Part shown: piece by piece, positions 1 through 13,100 of the stretch
How positions within the stretch are numbered: position 1 is the first letter of the stretch
How the letters are laid out: each line of letters begins with the position of its first letter
Source of the DNA: Siderastrea siderea
Taxonomy: Eukaryota; Cnidaria; Anthozoa; Scleractinia; Rhizangiidae
Assembly (NCBI GenBank): GCA_964030785.1
Contig: OZ034975.1
Coordinates: forward strand, 16,719,642-16,783,641
DNA: 64,000 bases
Direction: 5' to 3'
Notes under the pieces: generated by a model
The model's input: the letters and a program-made list of their open reading frames with translations, nothing else
What the model was told of the DNA's origin: nothing
Databases searched by the model: none
Position numbers and translations under genes: made by a program

Positions 1-399
1 CCTCTATTTAGCCACCCAGTTTCCACTTTATCCCCAGTTGGTGTATCTAGAAGAAAATACACAAAATTGTCCAGTCTTTGTTGATAAGAAGTTAGTTAAC
101 ATTGTTTGAATTTTGAGCAAAATTATTTAAGATTAAATGCTTAAAGATTTGGTATAATTTCCCTCCCCTCTCTGTTACGCCCCCCCCCCCCCCCCCCCGC
201 TCACGAGGCCTGAAATTAAATAAGCCCTTGAAAGAGCTTTTCGGGTAGATGTGAAACCTTAAGTGTGACCATTTTAATAAAAGCCGTTGACTGATGAATA
301 TTTCCATAGGACAATTCAAAGCCTTCTCTTAAAGCTAATTGGGTAGGCTCTATTATTTTGGAAATTAAATACATTACCGAGGCAGTAAGCAGGTCTTAC

Positions 400-3300
400 C
401 TGGACGTAGCTGTTTCCGGCTGGATCGTCCAGTGTAATCTTGGCGCCTAGCATTTCACCATTCTTTAACTGCAAAGAGGAAAAACAACAAAGGAACGCGT
501 GTGTTAGAGCGTTTTTTTTTTAAACTAGAGTTTCGTAAAACCAAAACCAAAGGTATTGCTCTAGCCGATCACAACAAACACAAATTACCCTGAGAACCAA
601 TAAAAACTCGAAGCCAATTTAATACATGTAACCAGGGCCAAGCACAGGAAATTGCTTGTGACCAAGTCTCGTTTGGTGTTGGTGTAACCTCTGATTGGTC
701 GAGAACTTAGTGGCGCGAGATTTTTAACCAATCACAAAGAGAATATCCGCACGACACAGATTTGTCATGGAATGAAACTGACCAAGGAAACAATAATGTT
801 CAATTATCATTAAGTATTTTCAAATGATTGTAATAGTTGTTAATCAACTCCATCGTACCAGCCAATCTGAATAATTTTATGTAAGTAGCGTAAGGTAAAA
901 TTACACTTTTTCACTGCTAAATGGCAACTCTTGACACCTTAAGCCCCGATATAAAAATGCATATTCTCCTTACTGTTCTCCATACATTTCTTATGGGACT
1001 AGTGAGGAGAATTGGTGTAATATCAAGACATCTCATCCTTGATGGTCGCTTTCTTTATTCTCATCACTTGAATGTTTGAACAAGTAGTGATAGTGTAAAG
1101 AGAAAATTCATTTTCGTCACTGTTAGGGCTTTAAGGGTTAAGCAAAGCCATAAATCCAGTAGTCTTAAAATAAAATAAAACAGTAGGGAAAAAAAAACTT
1201 CCACAAACCTTGTCGAAGCCACTCAAAAGTTTCGTTAACTTCTCATTAAATATGGCAGGACTATCTCCAAAACCAAAGGGATTGAGGGTTTGCAACTACC
1301 AATAAACAAAACAAAGCAAAAAAAAAAAAGAAAGAAAGAAAGAAACACGAATTGAAAATTAGTAATCCATCTTCAATTAAATGAAAACAGGTATCATTTA
1401 GTAACCTATGCACAGTCATGTAAATATGTATATTCCGCCGAGATTAGGTCATTAATCACCTTCAGCACGTGCAGAGCAATGTGTTGCAATAGGACTTGTT
1501 GCTCATTGGTCTCTGGGTAATATAAAGGGAAAAGGACGCTCATAACTCGTGGTTAGTTAATTCAAACCGACGAAGAGGGAACTTTAGTTGGCGTCGTCTT
1601 TGTTTCCGTCAACCCCGGCTCGAACTGTAGATTCATGGAAGAACAAGCTCCTATTGCAGCTCCTGCAGCGGTTTGTGCAGTGCTACAAGGTGTAGAAGAT
1701 GAACTAGCACCGAATCCACCGGCACCGAATGCACCGGCACCGAACGCTCCAGCGGCAGATGGACAAGTCGCTGAGGTATTTATTTCTTGTTTGCTTAAAC
1801 TTTTGTCGCTAGTTCGCGAAGCTTATACTAGGGGTTTGGTCGCCTGGTCGGGTTTTCTGTAGTAATGTCGTTTTCCCTTGTTTTGCGTTCCTTGGTATTG
1901 CGGTGAATTTAATTGTAGTTACGGGTTCCCAAGTTTGTTTTATATTATTGCCTCGTTGGTCTTTCTATAGTTTTTTTTCCCTTCATTTTGTTTTGCTTTG
2001 CTGGTTTCTAAATTTTTTATTACTGTGTTTATGTTACAACGGGTAGTTTATACCGTATGGTTTCGCTGGATAGAACATCGGGTTTAATATTTGCTGTAGT
2101 CGCGTCTGTGAAAGCACTGAATTGTTATTGTCTGTTACGAAACTTGCCGTGATCGAGGCAGTATATATACATCACATTATAATGCAGGCCCGTGATCGTG
2201 GCTGCTTGAAAATGATACGCTGGCCCGTGATCGAGGCAGCATGAGAAAATGGGAAATCTGGCCCGTGATCGAGGCGGTATAAAAAAAAAAAAAAAAAAAG
2301 ATAACGCAGGCCCGTGATCGTGGCTGCTTGAGGAAATGATAAAACTGGCCCGTGATCGTGGCAGTATAAAATGATAACGCAGGCCCGTGTTCGTGGCTGC
2401 TTGGGTAAATGATAAAACTGGCCCGTGATCGTGGCAGTATATAAAAAAAAAAATAATAAAAAAAGATGATAACGCAGACCCGTGATCGTGGCTGCTTGAG
2501 AAAATGATAGAACTGGCCCGTGATCGTGGCAGTATGAAAAAATGATAACGCAGGCCCGTGATCGTGGCTGCTTGAGAAAAGCATATAATGGGCCCGTGAT
2601 CGAGGCAGCATGAGAGAATGATAACGTAGGCCCGTATCGAGGCTGCTTGAGAAAGTGAATCAATATAATATGGGTTTATTGAGTCAGTTATAAGCTAACT
2701 TTCTGTGTTGGCTTTAGATCCCCAATATGGAGGATTTCGCGAGGAGAATTCAGAAGCTAGAACAATCGCAGCAAGCGACTGTTGATGGTATCATCGAAAA
2801 GATTATGCAGTTGGTGAAGTCAAAGGCTGTACCATTTAATAAGGACCAGGTGTTCGAGCAGATTTTAAACCTGAAGGTTGAGGCTTTGGAAACCAAACAC
2901 CCTAAAGCTAACTACTACTCTACAGTGTTCCAAGCTTTACGTGAGAAGATGGGTGGTTCAGATGAGCAATTTAAAAGATATGTTTTGGCTCTTCTGGGAG
3001 ACAAAGACCAAGAGAAGGTGCTTGATGCTATGACAAAGGTCGACAAGGCCCTGAGGGTCCCATCCTTTTCGGCTACACCCACGTTCCGAGGTCGTGATCG
3101 TGGTAGATCTCTAGGCGGTCTTCAGTGCTTCTATTGTAAGGGTTATGGTCATTACCAGAGAAATTGTCAAATGCGCTGGAGAGATGAGGGAAAGCCACCA
3201 CCAGCAAAGAGAGGGAGATGGTTCAGGGGGTCGCCAGTGTGATCGGACAGATTAAATCTGTGGTTTTAAGTTCAGTTGAACCATTTGCGTGTAATAAGAA

Positions 3301-6300
3301 TAAAAATAAATGAATTACAAACAGTATAAAATTGATTCGTGTGTACAAAGTTGATTTCCTTTGTTACTGTTATTTGGTATTTTTAGGGCATTTCTTAGTC
3401 TTTTATTTCATGGCATATGGGTACCACAACAAAATTTTAGTTTTATCTTCGATGAGGGTGAGCAACTCCCATGGGCTAGCCTTATTGCTGGGCAGTCTGT
3501 GGACGTTCCTTTCGGGGCGTGGGAAGTTACTCTCTCCTGATCGGGGACCTCATCTTTAGTGGTTAGATTCTCTTGGGAGGGATAATTTCGTTTGGGTTTT
3601 CAGTTTCCCATAAGTATTTTTCCCAATTATTTCGCAGATCCGCCAGGTGAAGCGGAGAAGGATCTGCGAGGGCTTTGAAATTCCTGCCTGGGAAAAGATA
3701 GATGAGGAATTTGATCATAAATTATCCTGTTGTCAGCCTCCCAATGAGAACTTATTTTCGACTACTATAGATGGGGTCCTCGTTCAGGAGGGAGTTACAG
3801 AGATTCCCACTATAAAGGACGTTCTAGTTTCCGAAGAGGTGCCTGATTTATCTCTGTTGCGATTTCGTGACCCCGATCATTTTGTCGCTGGCGGCGTTCA
3901 CAAAGACCCGTCCGCCTGGCAGAAGATTTTGGTTAACCATCCGAAGGGTGACCAAATACTTAATTGGATCTCGAGCAAAGTAGACGTGCATGATTTTGTG
4001 AATCACTATTCGGGTACTTTTAAGGGTGAATCATACGACTCTGATTTTCCTCCGCCTAAATATTTCCGGAATCATGCATTGTGTAAGAAGTTTTCTACCT
4101 TCATTTCGGATGCGATTCTCAAACGTGTGGCGATGGGTTCCGTCAGGGTTTGGGGAAAAGTTGATCTGGACGAACCACCGTACCTAGTTCTTCCGCTCAC
4201 GGTAGAGCCATCCAAGCCGAGATTATGTTTGGACGCCAGGTTCCCCAATCTGTGGATGAAGGATTGTCCTTTTTCACTTGATAAATTAGTGGATGTGAAG
4301 CGCTATATCTACAAAGATTCGTATTTTACGAAATGTGATGATAAGTCAGGATACGATCACGTCCACTTGCAGGAGTCCTCACAGGTGTTGTTCGGTTTTG
4401 AATGGGGTGGATGGTGGTTTGTCTCCACAACTTTGCCATTTGGATGGAAAGAGTCTCCATATATTTACCATACTATGGGATTGGCTGCATCCAGCTATTT
4501 AAGGTCATGTGGGGTTCCTTGTTCATTGTACATTGATGATCGACTTAACGGTGAGGTTTTTGCTCCAACTGGCCCTTGGTCTTTATCTCCTTCAGCTCGC
4601 ACGGAAAGGTTCAGGCTGGAGGCAGCGAAAGTAGCCATATTCATTGCTGCATCATTGTTAATTCAATCAGGGTACACAATTGGCATTCAGAAGTCCGTCT
4701 TGTATCCGGCTAAGCGTATAGAGTATCTCGGTCATGTGGTGGACTCTTCAAAGCAAGCTTTCGAACTTCCCGGGAGTAAAGTCGTTGCGTTCGCTACCTT
4801 AAGAGAAGAAATCCTGGCTTGCAAAAAAACGGTGAATGTCCGCACTCTTCAACGATTCCAGGGGAAATGTGTTTCATTTTCCTTAGCAGTACCTGGGGCT
4901 AAGTTGTTTATAAGGAATATAAGTTCAGCTATTGCTTCATCTCCTGGTAATGGACAAGTTAAGATGACTGATTCTCTTCGGGAGGAAATTTGCCATTGGC
5001 GTTTTCTCGACTCCTGGAAAGGCCACGTTCCTTTGCGTGAAGAGAGGCATGTTCGTTTATCGTTATCCACGGATGCTTCGGGATACGGTTGGGGATGCGT
5101 CATGCATTCAACGTCAGGTGATCAATCCTTTAGGGATTATTGGAATCCACAGCAGATTGGATTAAACATCTCTACCAAGGAAATGCTTGCTAACTCGAAC
5201 GCAATAAAAGCCACTCCGGAGCATGTGCGGGACTGTCGGGTAGATGTACAGGTTGACAGTCAAGTAGCACTTGACACGTATAATGGCCAAGGAAGTAAAA
5301 ACTCTCCTCAACTGACGGCAGCCACAAAGGAACTCTATTTCACTGTTGTTAACCGAAATCTGCAGTTAGAACTGTCTCATATCGCGTCAAATCGAAATGA
5401 GGCCGATGGCCCGTCGAGATGCCTTTCTGCGTTGGATTCAACACTTTCTCCAAGAGTGTGGGAGTTAATTGAACTTACATTTGGTGGTCTCTGTGGTCAT
5501 ACATTCGATTTGATGGCGTTGGATTCTAACGCACAGTTATCCAAAGGAGGAACCCCTTTGCCGCATTTCACCCCGTGTCCTAGTCCTCAGTCTAAGGGTG
5601 TGAACTTCTTCGCTCAGGACATTAATCATATCGGACCTGCTATGGCCAACCCGTACATTTTCCCACCATTTGGGTTGGTTCCTGCCGTGCTAAGGTTCCT
5701 TACTCAATTTCGAATTCCATTCACAATTGTGGTTCCTGAACTTTACCCGCGACCATTCTGGTGGCCAATTTTGACAGGTCTTTCTCGGAAGGCAATTTGT
5801 CTAGGTTCAGAGGGTGATTGGGATGTCCTTAGATACCCGTCCAGGTCCGGGTACAAACCACGGGTTTGTCCTTTCAAGCTTTGGGCTTTTAGAGTTTCAA
5901 AATTCTAACCAACTAAAGTATGGTTCAAATCAACGAAGTTGTCCATATAGTCTTGAACATTGTTCGTTTTCTTTGACTTCAGTCTCTACCAAGAATTCCC
6001 AAGTTGTTCCAGCCATCGGTGGCTTGCCCACGTTGCCAGTACCCAAATGATGAAGGGTTTCGCTTTTGCCAGAGTTGTGGTTACAACAGGAAGACAGTTG
6101 TGTTGGACAAGGATGATGCCTTGAAACTTAAACATAAGGTGGATGAAGAACAGATTGCAGCGCGAGTTAAAGAGTTGATTCAAACACGTAACACTACTCG
6201 ATATGCGAAGCAGAAGACAGCCTTGGAGATAGAGTTTTCTCGGTTCCTGTTATCTTTATCGTGTCAGAAAACTTTAAGTTCAGCTTTACCGTGTGATGTC

Positions 6301-9300
6301 GTGGCGTTTCTAGTGTGGAAGGATCAGGATGGAAGAACTTTGGTTCATAATCCAAGTTGTGAGTTTGTTTTACAGCGTAAGCGAAGTCAATGTGCTTGTC
6401 CCAAACGGCTTGCGTTTGGTACGGTAGACTCCTTGATAGGAAAACTTAGAGCAATTTTTATCCAGCACGGTAGGGGAGCAGAATGGCACTCTGTATTAGG
6501 TGTAGGTAACCCTGCTTCTTCTAGGTCAGTGAAGGATTATTTGGCTAATGTTCGTGAGGAGCAGTTGAAGGCACGAATTATCCCGCGCCAAGCAGATCCG
6601 GTTCTGCTTTCAGATGTTGAGATCCTTTCACGGCATATTCAGTCAAAATTAAGAAGTCCTACTTTAGATCCTATTCAGGTTTTTGTGTTAGCCAGAGATC
6701 AAGCTTTCTTTAAGGCTCTGTTTTTCTCGGCGGATCGGGCAGCCGACCTGTTAGGTATCTCCACTCCGACAATTTTGCGCTTTCCAGATAATTCTGGATT
6801 TTTGTTTAATCATGTATGGACAAAAACGTTACGGTCCGGAGACGCCAACGTTTTTGCATTCAAGAGGGGTTCAAATAAGATCGTTTGCCCAGTCTGGGGT
6901 ATTGAGTTATACTTCAAGATTTGTAGAATGTTAAACATTCGGCTGTCTTCAGGTTATTTATTTCGCTCCGTGTCTAAAAAAGGTACGGTAACGTCTTGCG
7001 CGTTAGACCCTTCTGCGGCTCAGGCTAGGTTGGACACTTACGTGAAACAGTTGCAGGGGAGTCTTTCGAGCACGCGTTTCACTCTACATGGTTTTAGAAG
7101 TGGTGCCGCTATTTCAATGGCACTTGCAGATGTCTCTCTTAATGACATAATGGATCATGTAGGCTGGAAGTCTAGCAAGACGGCCCTTCATTATATTAAG
7201 TTGAAACAGGTTCTGAATCCAGCAGGTCCAGCGGCAAAGTTAGCGGATTTAGATAAGGACACGGGTAAACACTATAAGGTAACCAATGAATTGACAGGTT
7301 TTGTCACTACGTTTCCGGAATAAATTGTCAGTTCAAAGTGCAGTGCCTTTAACATTGTCAAGTTAGTTTAGAGTGCTATATATGTTTAGAGATATTTAGG
7401 ATAAGGTTTGGAGAGGTAATAAGGGATAAATATAGTGTTGATGTGACAGTGGACTGTCTTCTTGTTGGAGCGGTGCGGTGAAGGGAGGAGTTGTGCTTCC
7501 ATATCTCATTAATGACAATAACCAAGGCGGAATAATACACTATGCACAGTCATGTAAATATGTATATTCCGCCGAGATTAGGTCATTAATCACCTTCAGC
7601 ACGTGCAGAGCAATGTGTTGCAATAGGACTTGTTGCTCATTGGTCGCTGGGTAATATAAAGGGAAAAGGACGCTCATAACTCGTGGTTAGTTAATTCAAA
7701 CCGACGAAGAGGGAACTTTAGTTGGCGCCCACCCACCCACCCAGTTCAAGCCGGGGTTGATGCCATCTCCGGTATGGGAAGGTGTTCCGGGAACTTGCGG
7801 TTGATTAAGTGAAATACAAGTAACCTGTCTGTCCTGAGCTCCTTAGTTCCCGGAACCCTTTTCCCATATTCATGCCACTTCGTATCGGATTAGTTCCGGT
7901 CGGAGTTGTGCTTCCATATCTCATTAATGACAATAACCAAGGCGGAATAATACACTATTTTTATCAATACACGGACATGCGGTCTTCTGGTAGCCCTGCA
8001 GTGTGACTGATCTTGGGAACAGATAACATTCTTTCTCTCTGACCACGGTCACAGCAATTGTGCGAAACCAAAAAAGTGTGAAGTGAACGGACGAACGAAC
8101 GAACGAACAAACGACGGGCGGACGGACGGACGGACGGACGGACGGACGGACGGACGGACGAACGGACGAACGAACGAACGAACGAACGAACGAATAACTT
8201 CGAGTGCAGGAGTATTTAACTTATTAACTAGCTAATTGTGGATACTACTTAAACTGAAATGTGCGACCATTAAAATGGAAATCCACTCCTAAGAGACTGT
8301 ATAATAAATCCTTAAGCGTCATCATTCAAGTGAAAGCTCCTGAGCATTTATTTCTTGGGGAGTTGTTTAAGGGTTATACAAAAGATACCATTCAAAACTA
8401 CATTCTTTTTCCCGACCCATTATTTTTTCAGACTTTAACTGTCAAGGAAACGGCCTGAAAGGAGTGCAAAACAAAAAATCCGGCATAGAATTGACAAAGA
8501 ATATTGTGCGGACAAAGCAACTTCGATAAAACTCCAAATTTTTCCAGACTAAAACTTTCTTTTTTTGTATTTTTGCCTGCAGTGACCATTCAAATGAAAG
8601 CTACTCAGCAGCAGCACTTTCCTGAGGCACTGCTTCTCATGTCGGAAAGCTTCATTTTTATTTCATTTATCTTACTTTACTACTATTTTGTTTAGTCACT
8701 GCTAATGCAGGAGTATTGCAGAGCAGCAAGTCACAGCCCGTGGACTAAGGTGCCCTGCACCTTCTGTTCTTGCCGCAGTGGTTTTAACTAGCGACTAGCA
8801 GTTTCCTCAGAATTTTTTGTAGAACCCAGTAAACACACACACTCAAAGAGTTTCATGTATGGCATCCCCGGCAATTTCAACCACTCCTCAAACCCTTTCA
8901 AGATTGTTGTTGTTGTTGTTGTTGTTGATGATGATGATGAGGAGGAGGACGAGGAAAAGGAGGAGGAGGAGGAGGAGGAGGAGGAGGAGGAGGAGGAGGA
9001 TAGACTGTAGATGACTGGGGAGGGAGGGATACGGAAGGGGGGGGGGTTGAGTGAGGCTTTGCAGAAAGAAAATTTCGTTACCTGTTCTCTCATATTGGTT
9101 AGCAACCCCTCCAGGGTTGTGAATCGTCCTCCCAGTGTGGTAGCATTGGATCCGAAATCTAGTGATGGAATTCTTACTTCACAAGTTTCAGACTGAAAGA
9201 AATTGAATCAAAGTCAAACGAGAGTTAGAGATGATGAAAATGCGATAATGAATGCTAAGCTAAAAAATGTCATCGCTTTTAAGTTCACCTTGTAAATTTT

Positions 9301-10132
9301 TATAGGACGATTTAAGCGCCAATTCTCGGGGAAAATAGTTTATTGCAGAATAAAGGATATTAATGAGAAAGAACGTGAAATGTCGGAATGGTGGAAATCA
9401 ACGTGAGTGTGGAAGTCGCGCATTCTATGGCGGAAGAGTAGGTTGATCATTCCAAAGAAACGTCATTGGAAATACCCTGAACCATGAGTTGAGAATAATT
9501 CTGAGGACAAGAATAAATTTGAACTATTGTACACAATTTATTAAAAGATTGGAATACGTCAAGCAAAGACCACTCTTGTTTAAAGAATTTGATATTCTAG
9601 CTAAGGAGAGTATTTAGAATTTGGGGCCAAAATGATAGAATTTAAAGTCGGATTTTTAAATACTCCTAGAAATTAGAAGGGGATAATAGTTAAAAGTTAA
9701 GGATACTAACGAGGAAAAGAAAGTTCAATCTAGGAATAAGGGAAATCAACGCTAGTGTGGAGGTCTCAGATTCTATCGCGGAACAGTATGTTGATCATTT
9801 CAAATAATTGCACTGACTCGTGCGTTGACAGATAGCTCTGAAGACCACAATTAACTTGAATTATCGTGCACAGTTTATTGAAAGATTGGAACAAGCCAAG
9901 CAATAACAACTCCAATAACTAGCTGAGAACAGTCTTCAGAATTTGAGACCCACACGATAGAAATTAAGGTCACGTAAAATATTATAACATGCCTAAAAAT
10001 TAGGCAACTTAAAACTTAAATTTCCTACGTTGAGTTAACTACCTTGAGAACATCTCTGTTGAGATCCATTGGGTCTGTTATTCGTAAGGTGATTCTCGTC
10101 CCTTTTGGTTCGATTCCAGCTGAAGGCAAAAA

Positions 10133-10167
<35 letters not shown>

Positions 10168-13100
10168 ATACGTTTATGAGGATACAAAAGTGCCTGTGGG
10201 CAACTAGCGTGAGACCATATAACTAAAACTGTGCAATTCTGATGGGATTTCTACCTAAAATTGCCAGGCCCTACAAAAAATAAAAGAAGGCAAGGCAACT
10301 GATAAAATAAGCCATTTATCATAAAGTTGTCTTCACCCTCGGCCAGGTGCACATTACATTGACATGTAAATAAAACTCATTTTCATACGAAAATCAGGCC
10401 TCACCTTCATGGTGAGGCTGAGGGCAACTCAGAATTGGCCTACTGTGTACATGTCTAACTTCATGCTGGTCACATGGGATGTTTTGCAGCTTAATCTCCC
10501 CTCACTGTCCTTCTGCATAACTTAACTCATAATCTGGTAGAGGTTCATTTCTTGATGGTCAAGTTTCCAAATACCTAATTCCAGCAAGCAAAAGAGTGAA
10601 ACAATCTTGACTGAACTACACGAAACAGTGGACCAAACACACTAGCCAAGGGGAGAACTTTACTGTGGTGGCCCCTGCACAGTTTCCCTTCAGCTGAATC
10701 GCTCACTGCAAGCTCTCAGAGCTTGTGCTGCTGCTTTGTTTACTTCCTGATCAGCTTGGATGCTCCAGTATCAAGTAACACTCTGCTTGCAGTCTATCAC
10801 TATTTTTTGTGTCAGCCCTCCCTAGCTGGCCAGCAAACCAAGAAGCGCCCCACATGTATTATATCGATAGTGTCAGTCCTGTCAAAATGTGCCGGCAGCC
10901 GGCAATTTTGCCGTCCACATGCAATCACTTGCCACTTGTTTCAAACTGGAGTTCCGAACGAACCTCCTAACAGACAGAAAGTCCTGGCCCTTGCTGCCTA
11001 CTTCTTCTACTATGTTGCCTCCTACTACAGATTATTTTGACAGGGCTTTAGCGTGAGAACTTGTAACTTACAGCCTGACTTAACTTCATTTGTTTTGTGT
11101 CCACAAGCATCACAAGTGGTAGCCATGATAATAACTTCCTTGAAGTGTGGAATAGCTGCAGTATTAGTTAAGTTGATCACAAAATAACAAGAAATTTAAT
11201 GAATAGTTTACATATGTGTACAGTAATGATTCCATCATGCTTGCCACAGAGTTCAGTAACACACCTAAGTATTTACTGTGTTACCACGTCAACAGAATGA
11301 CAGCTGAGGCTTAAAACCTCTACTAACTAGCTACTTAACATGAGACTTAACTAGGGGAAAACTTCACAATTTAATTTAGTATAATTGCTCAGGTGATTAC
11401 AGAGAAGCGTGCACACTGATGGTCAAGGATTATGTCATATCTTGCTATTATCACCCCGTGCAAAGTGATTATAATACTGAAGCACTAATGCGCTGATCAA
11501 TCTGAAACTTCAACCCCCCCCCCCCCCCCCCGGCATACCCTAGGCATTGGACTGTGCATCCAGCCCAAGGAGCGGGAAATCTGAACGTTGCGTTGGAAGG
11601 GTGGGGAATTTGAACCAGTTTTATCTGTTGTTCTGACGTAATACGCCCATGTTTTTTTTTCCGGTTTTTTGCAGGGTTTGACGGATTTACAAGATAGAAT
11701 TTCGCCTTTGTTAGTGAATAACTCTTTCAAAAGGGTCTTTAAAAGAAGTTTGAAGGTGTCATTACAGCAAATCTCTCTCTGAAAGGTGTGTAAAGTATTT
11801 GATTGAAGACAAAATGTGTGTATGCGGAGAGGTAGTTCAGAACTAAGGGTGGGGTATTTGAACAGCTTTTTTGCCCCGAGGGGAGAGAATATGAACAAGC
11901 CAATCTTCAAAAGTTCAAATGCCCGGGGTGGGGGTGGGGGGGGGGGGAATTGATCAGCGCATTAAGCTCACAGAGTCAAAGAAGTTTTGCAAGTTAAACC
12001 CAGAGGCCTACCAACCTCTATTGGCATGTATATCAGTATATCAACCTAGCCTTTGTAAAGAGAAGTTACAGGTTTTACCAACATGCTTACCAATTAACCT
12101 CTGATCTATTTGCCAAACTGTATTTTCCACAGGTTTCCAAATCTCAACCCAAAGACAATAATTTCAATAATGATGACGATGTTTTACTTCTAAAAACTGA
12201 AATGGCTAGCTACACTGATTCAAGTGGATACCAACAACTTTCATTCTTGTTTCTGTTGGTGCATTACAGGATGGACAGTTTGTGGGAAAGTTCAACACCT
12301 GTCAGAGAAAAAAGAATACATGATCAGTAAAATCAGGGTTGCCATGCCACCCACATGTAACAGGACAAAATTAGAATTTTCCTGCCTTGATGCAAAATTC
12401 TTTGACTTTTCACTGACCATGGAAAAAAAATTTTTGTATTCTCCCCTAACTGTGCATGGCAATGCCAGCAATGAATTTTTTTTGAATAGCCTTAATCGCA
12501 TCATTATGAGCTATGACTTGATGCATGTGATGCATACTTATGGTAAAAAACAATGCTGTTGTAGTATGTTGCATATTGTTTTTCACCCAATCTACAATCT
12601 AGAAACTTAAGTCAGATTTTAACCTTTCTGTAGACACTGACTAAAAATTAAATTTTTCATACCTCGTCCTTGATGTTTTTTACTTGGTCTTCTTCTGTAT
12701 GCCACAGATTTAAAAGAAAAACAGTAAACATCACTGTCATCAATGTCATTGCCAAATTGTAACTACATGTATGGTCATCATCAACAAAGACAACTGGGTC
12801 TTTCAGCCCCGTTATTTACTAGTACACTAGTGCATTATCACCGTCTTCAGATCCATCATCATCAAATACTTCCTTTAAAAATGCAGAGTGACCCTCGACA
12901 TTATTAAAGACATAATTATCTTTGTCAGTATTAAGTGCACATTCTCACGGGGCAAAAACTTAACCCACTTGTCTGCCCCTCTGAAAAAAGTAGTTTTTTA
13001 TATTGGAATACCAGATTTTCCAATGGAAAGGCCTTGTCCAATGGGACAAGTAGCATTTAGTGCAAATTGTTTTCTCAGGCTTTCACTTCTAAGTTTTCTT

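Larger units (their letters stand above)
1406..7958 (+). mobile_element. Complete tyrosine-recombinase retrotransposon (DIRS order, Ngaro/PAT-like)
   Basis: The order is A1 - ORFs - B1 - A2 - B2, the split-direct-repeat layout known from PAT and Ngaro elements. A1 is 1406-1593, B1 7487-7543, A2 7540-7727 and B2 7902-7958. The tetranucleotide CTAT sits at the left end, at the B1/A2 junction and at the right end, as expected for a recombinase crossover core; no target duplication is needed. It encodes a gag-like zinc-knuckle protein, an RT-RNase H protein and a tyrosine recombinase, all without internal stops. I found one difference between A1 and A2 over 188 bp, so insertion is recent. It lies antisense in ZPR1 intron 10. 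Confidence 0.9.

Noticed and set aside
181..198. Poly-C run near the left edge, and other C/G runs (11514, 26110, 27543, 47317)
   Set aside because: Homopolymers; several mark the insides of inverted-repeat elements, none has independent function visible.
2172..2663. Minus-strand ORFs of 144 and 163 codons
   Set aside because: Translation of the intronic tandem repeat in two frames.
8788..9105. Ser/Thr-rich minus-strand ORF
   Set aside because: It reads the triplet microsatellite and part of ZPR1 exon 10 past its splice donor.
12224..12610. Plus-strand 128-codon ORF
   Set aside because: Antisense to ZPR1 exon 7; no protein family recognised.
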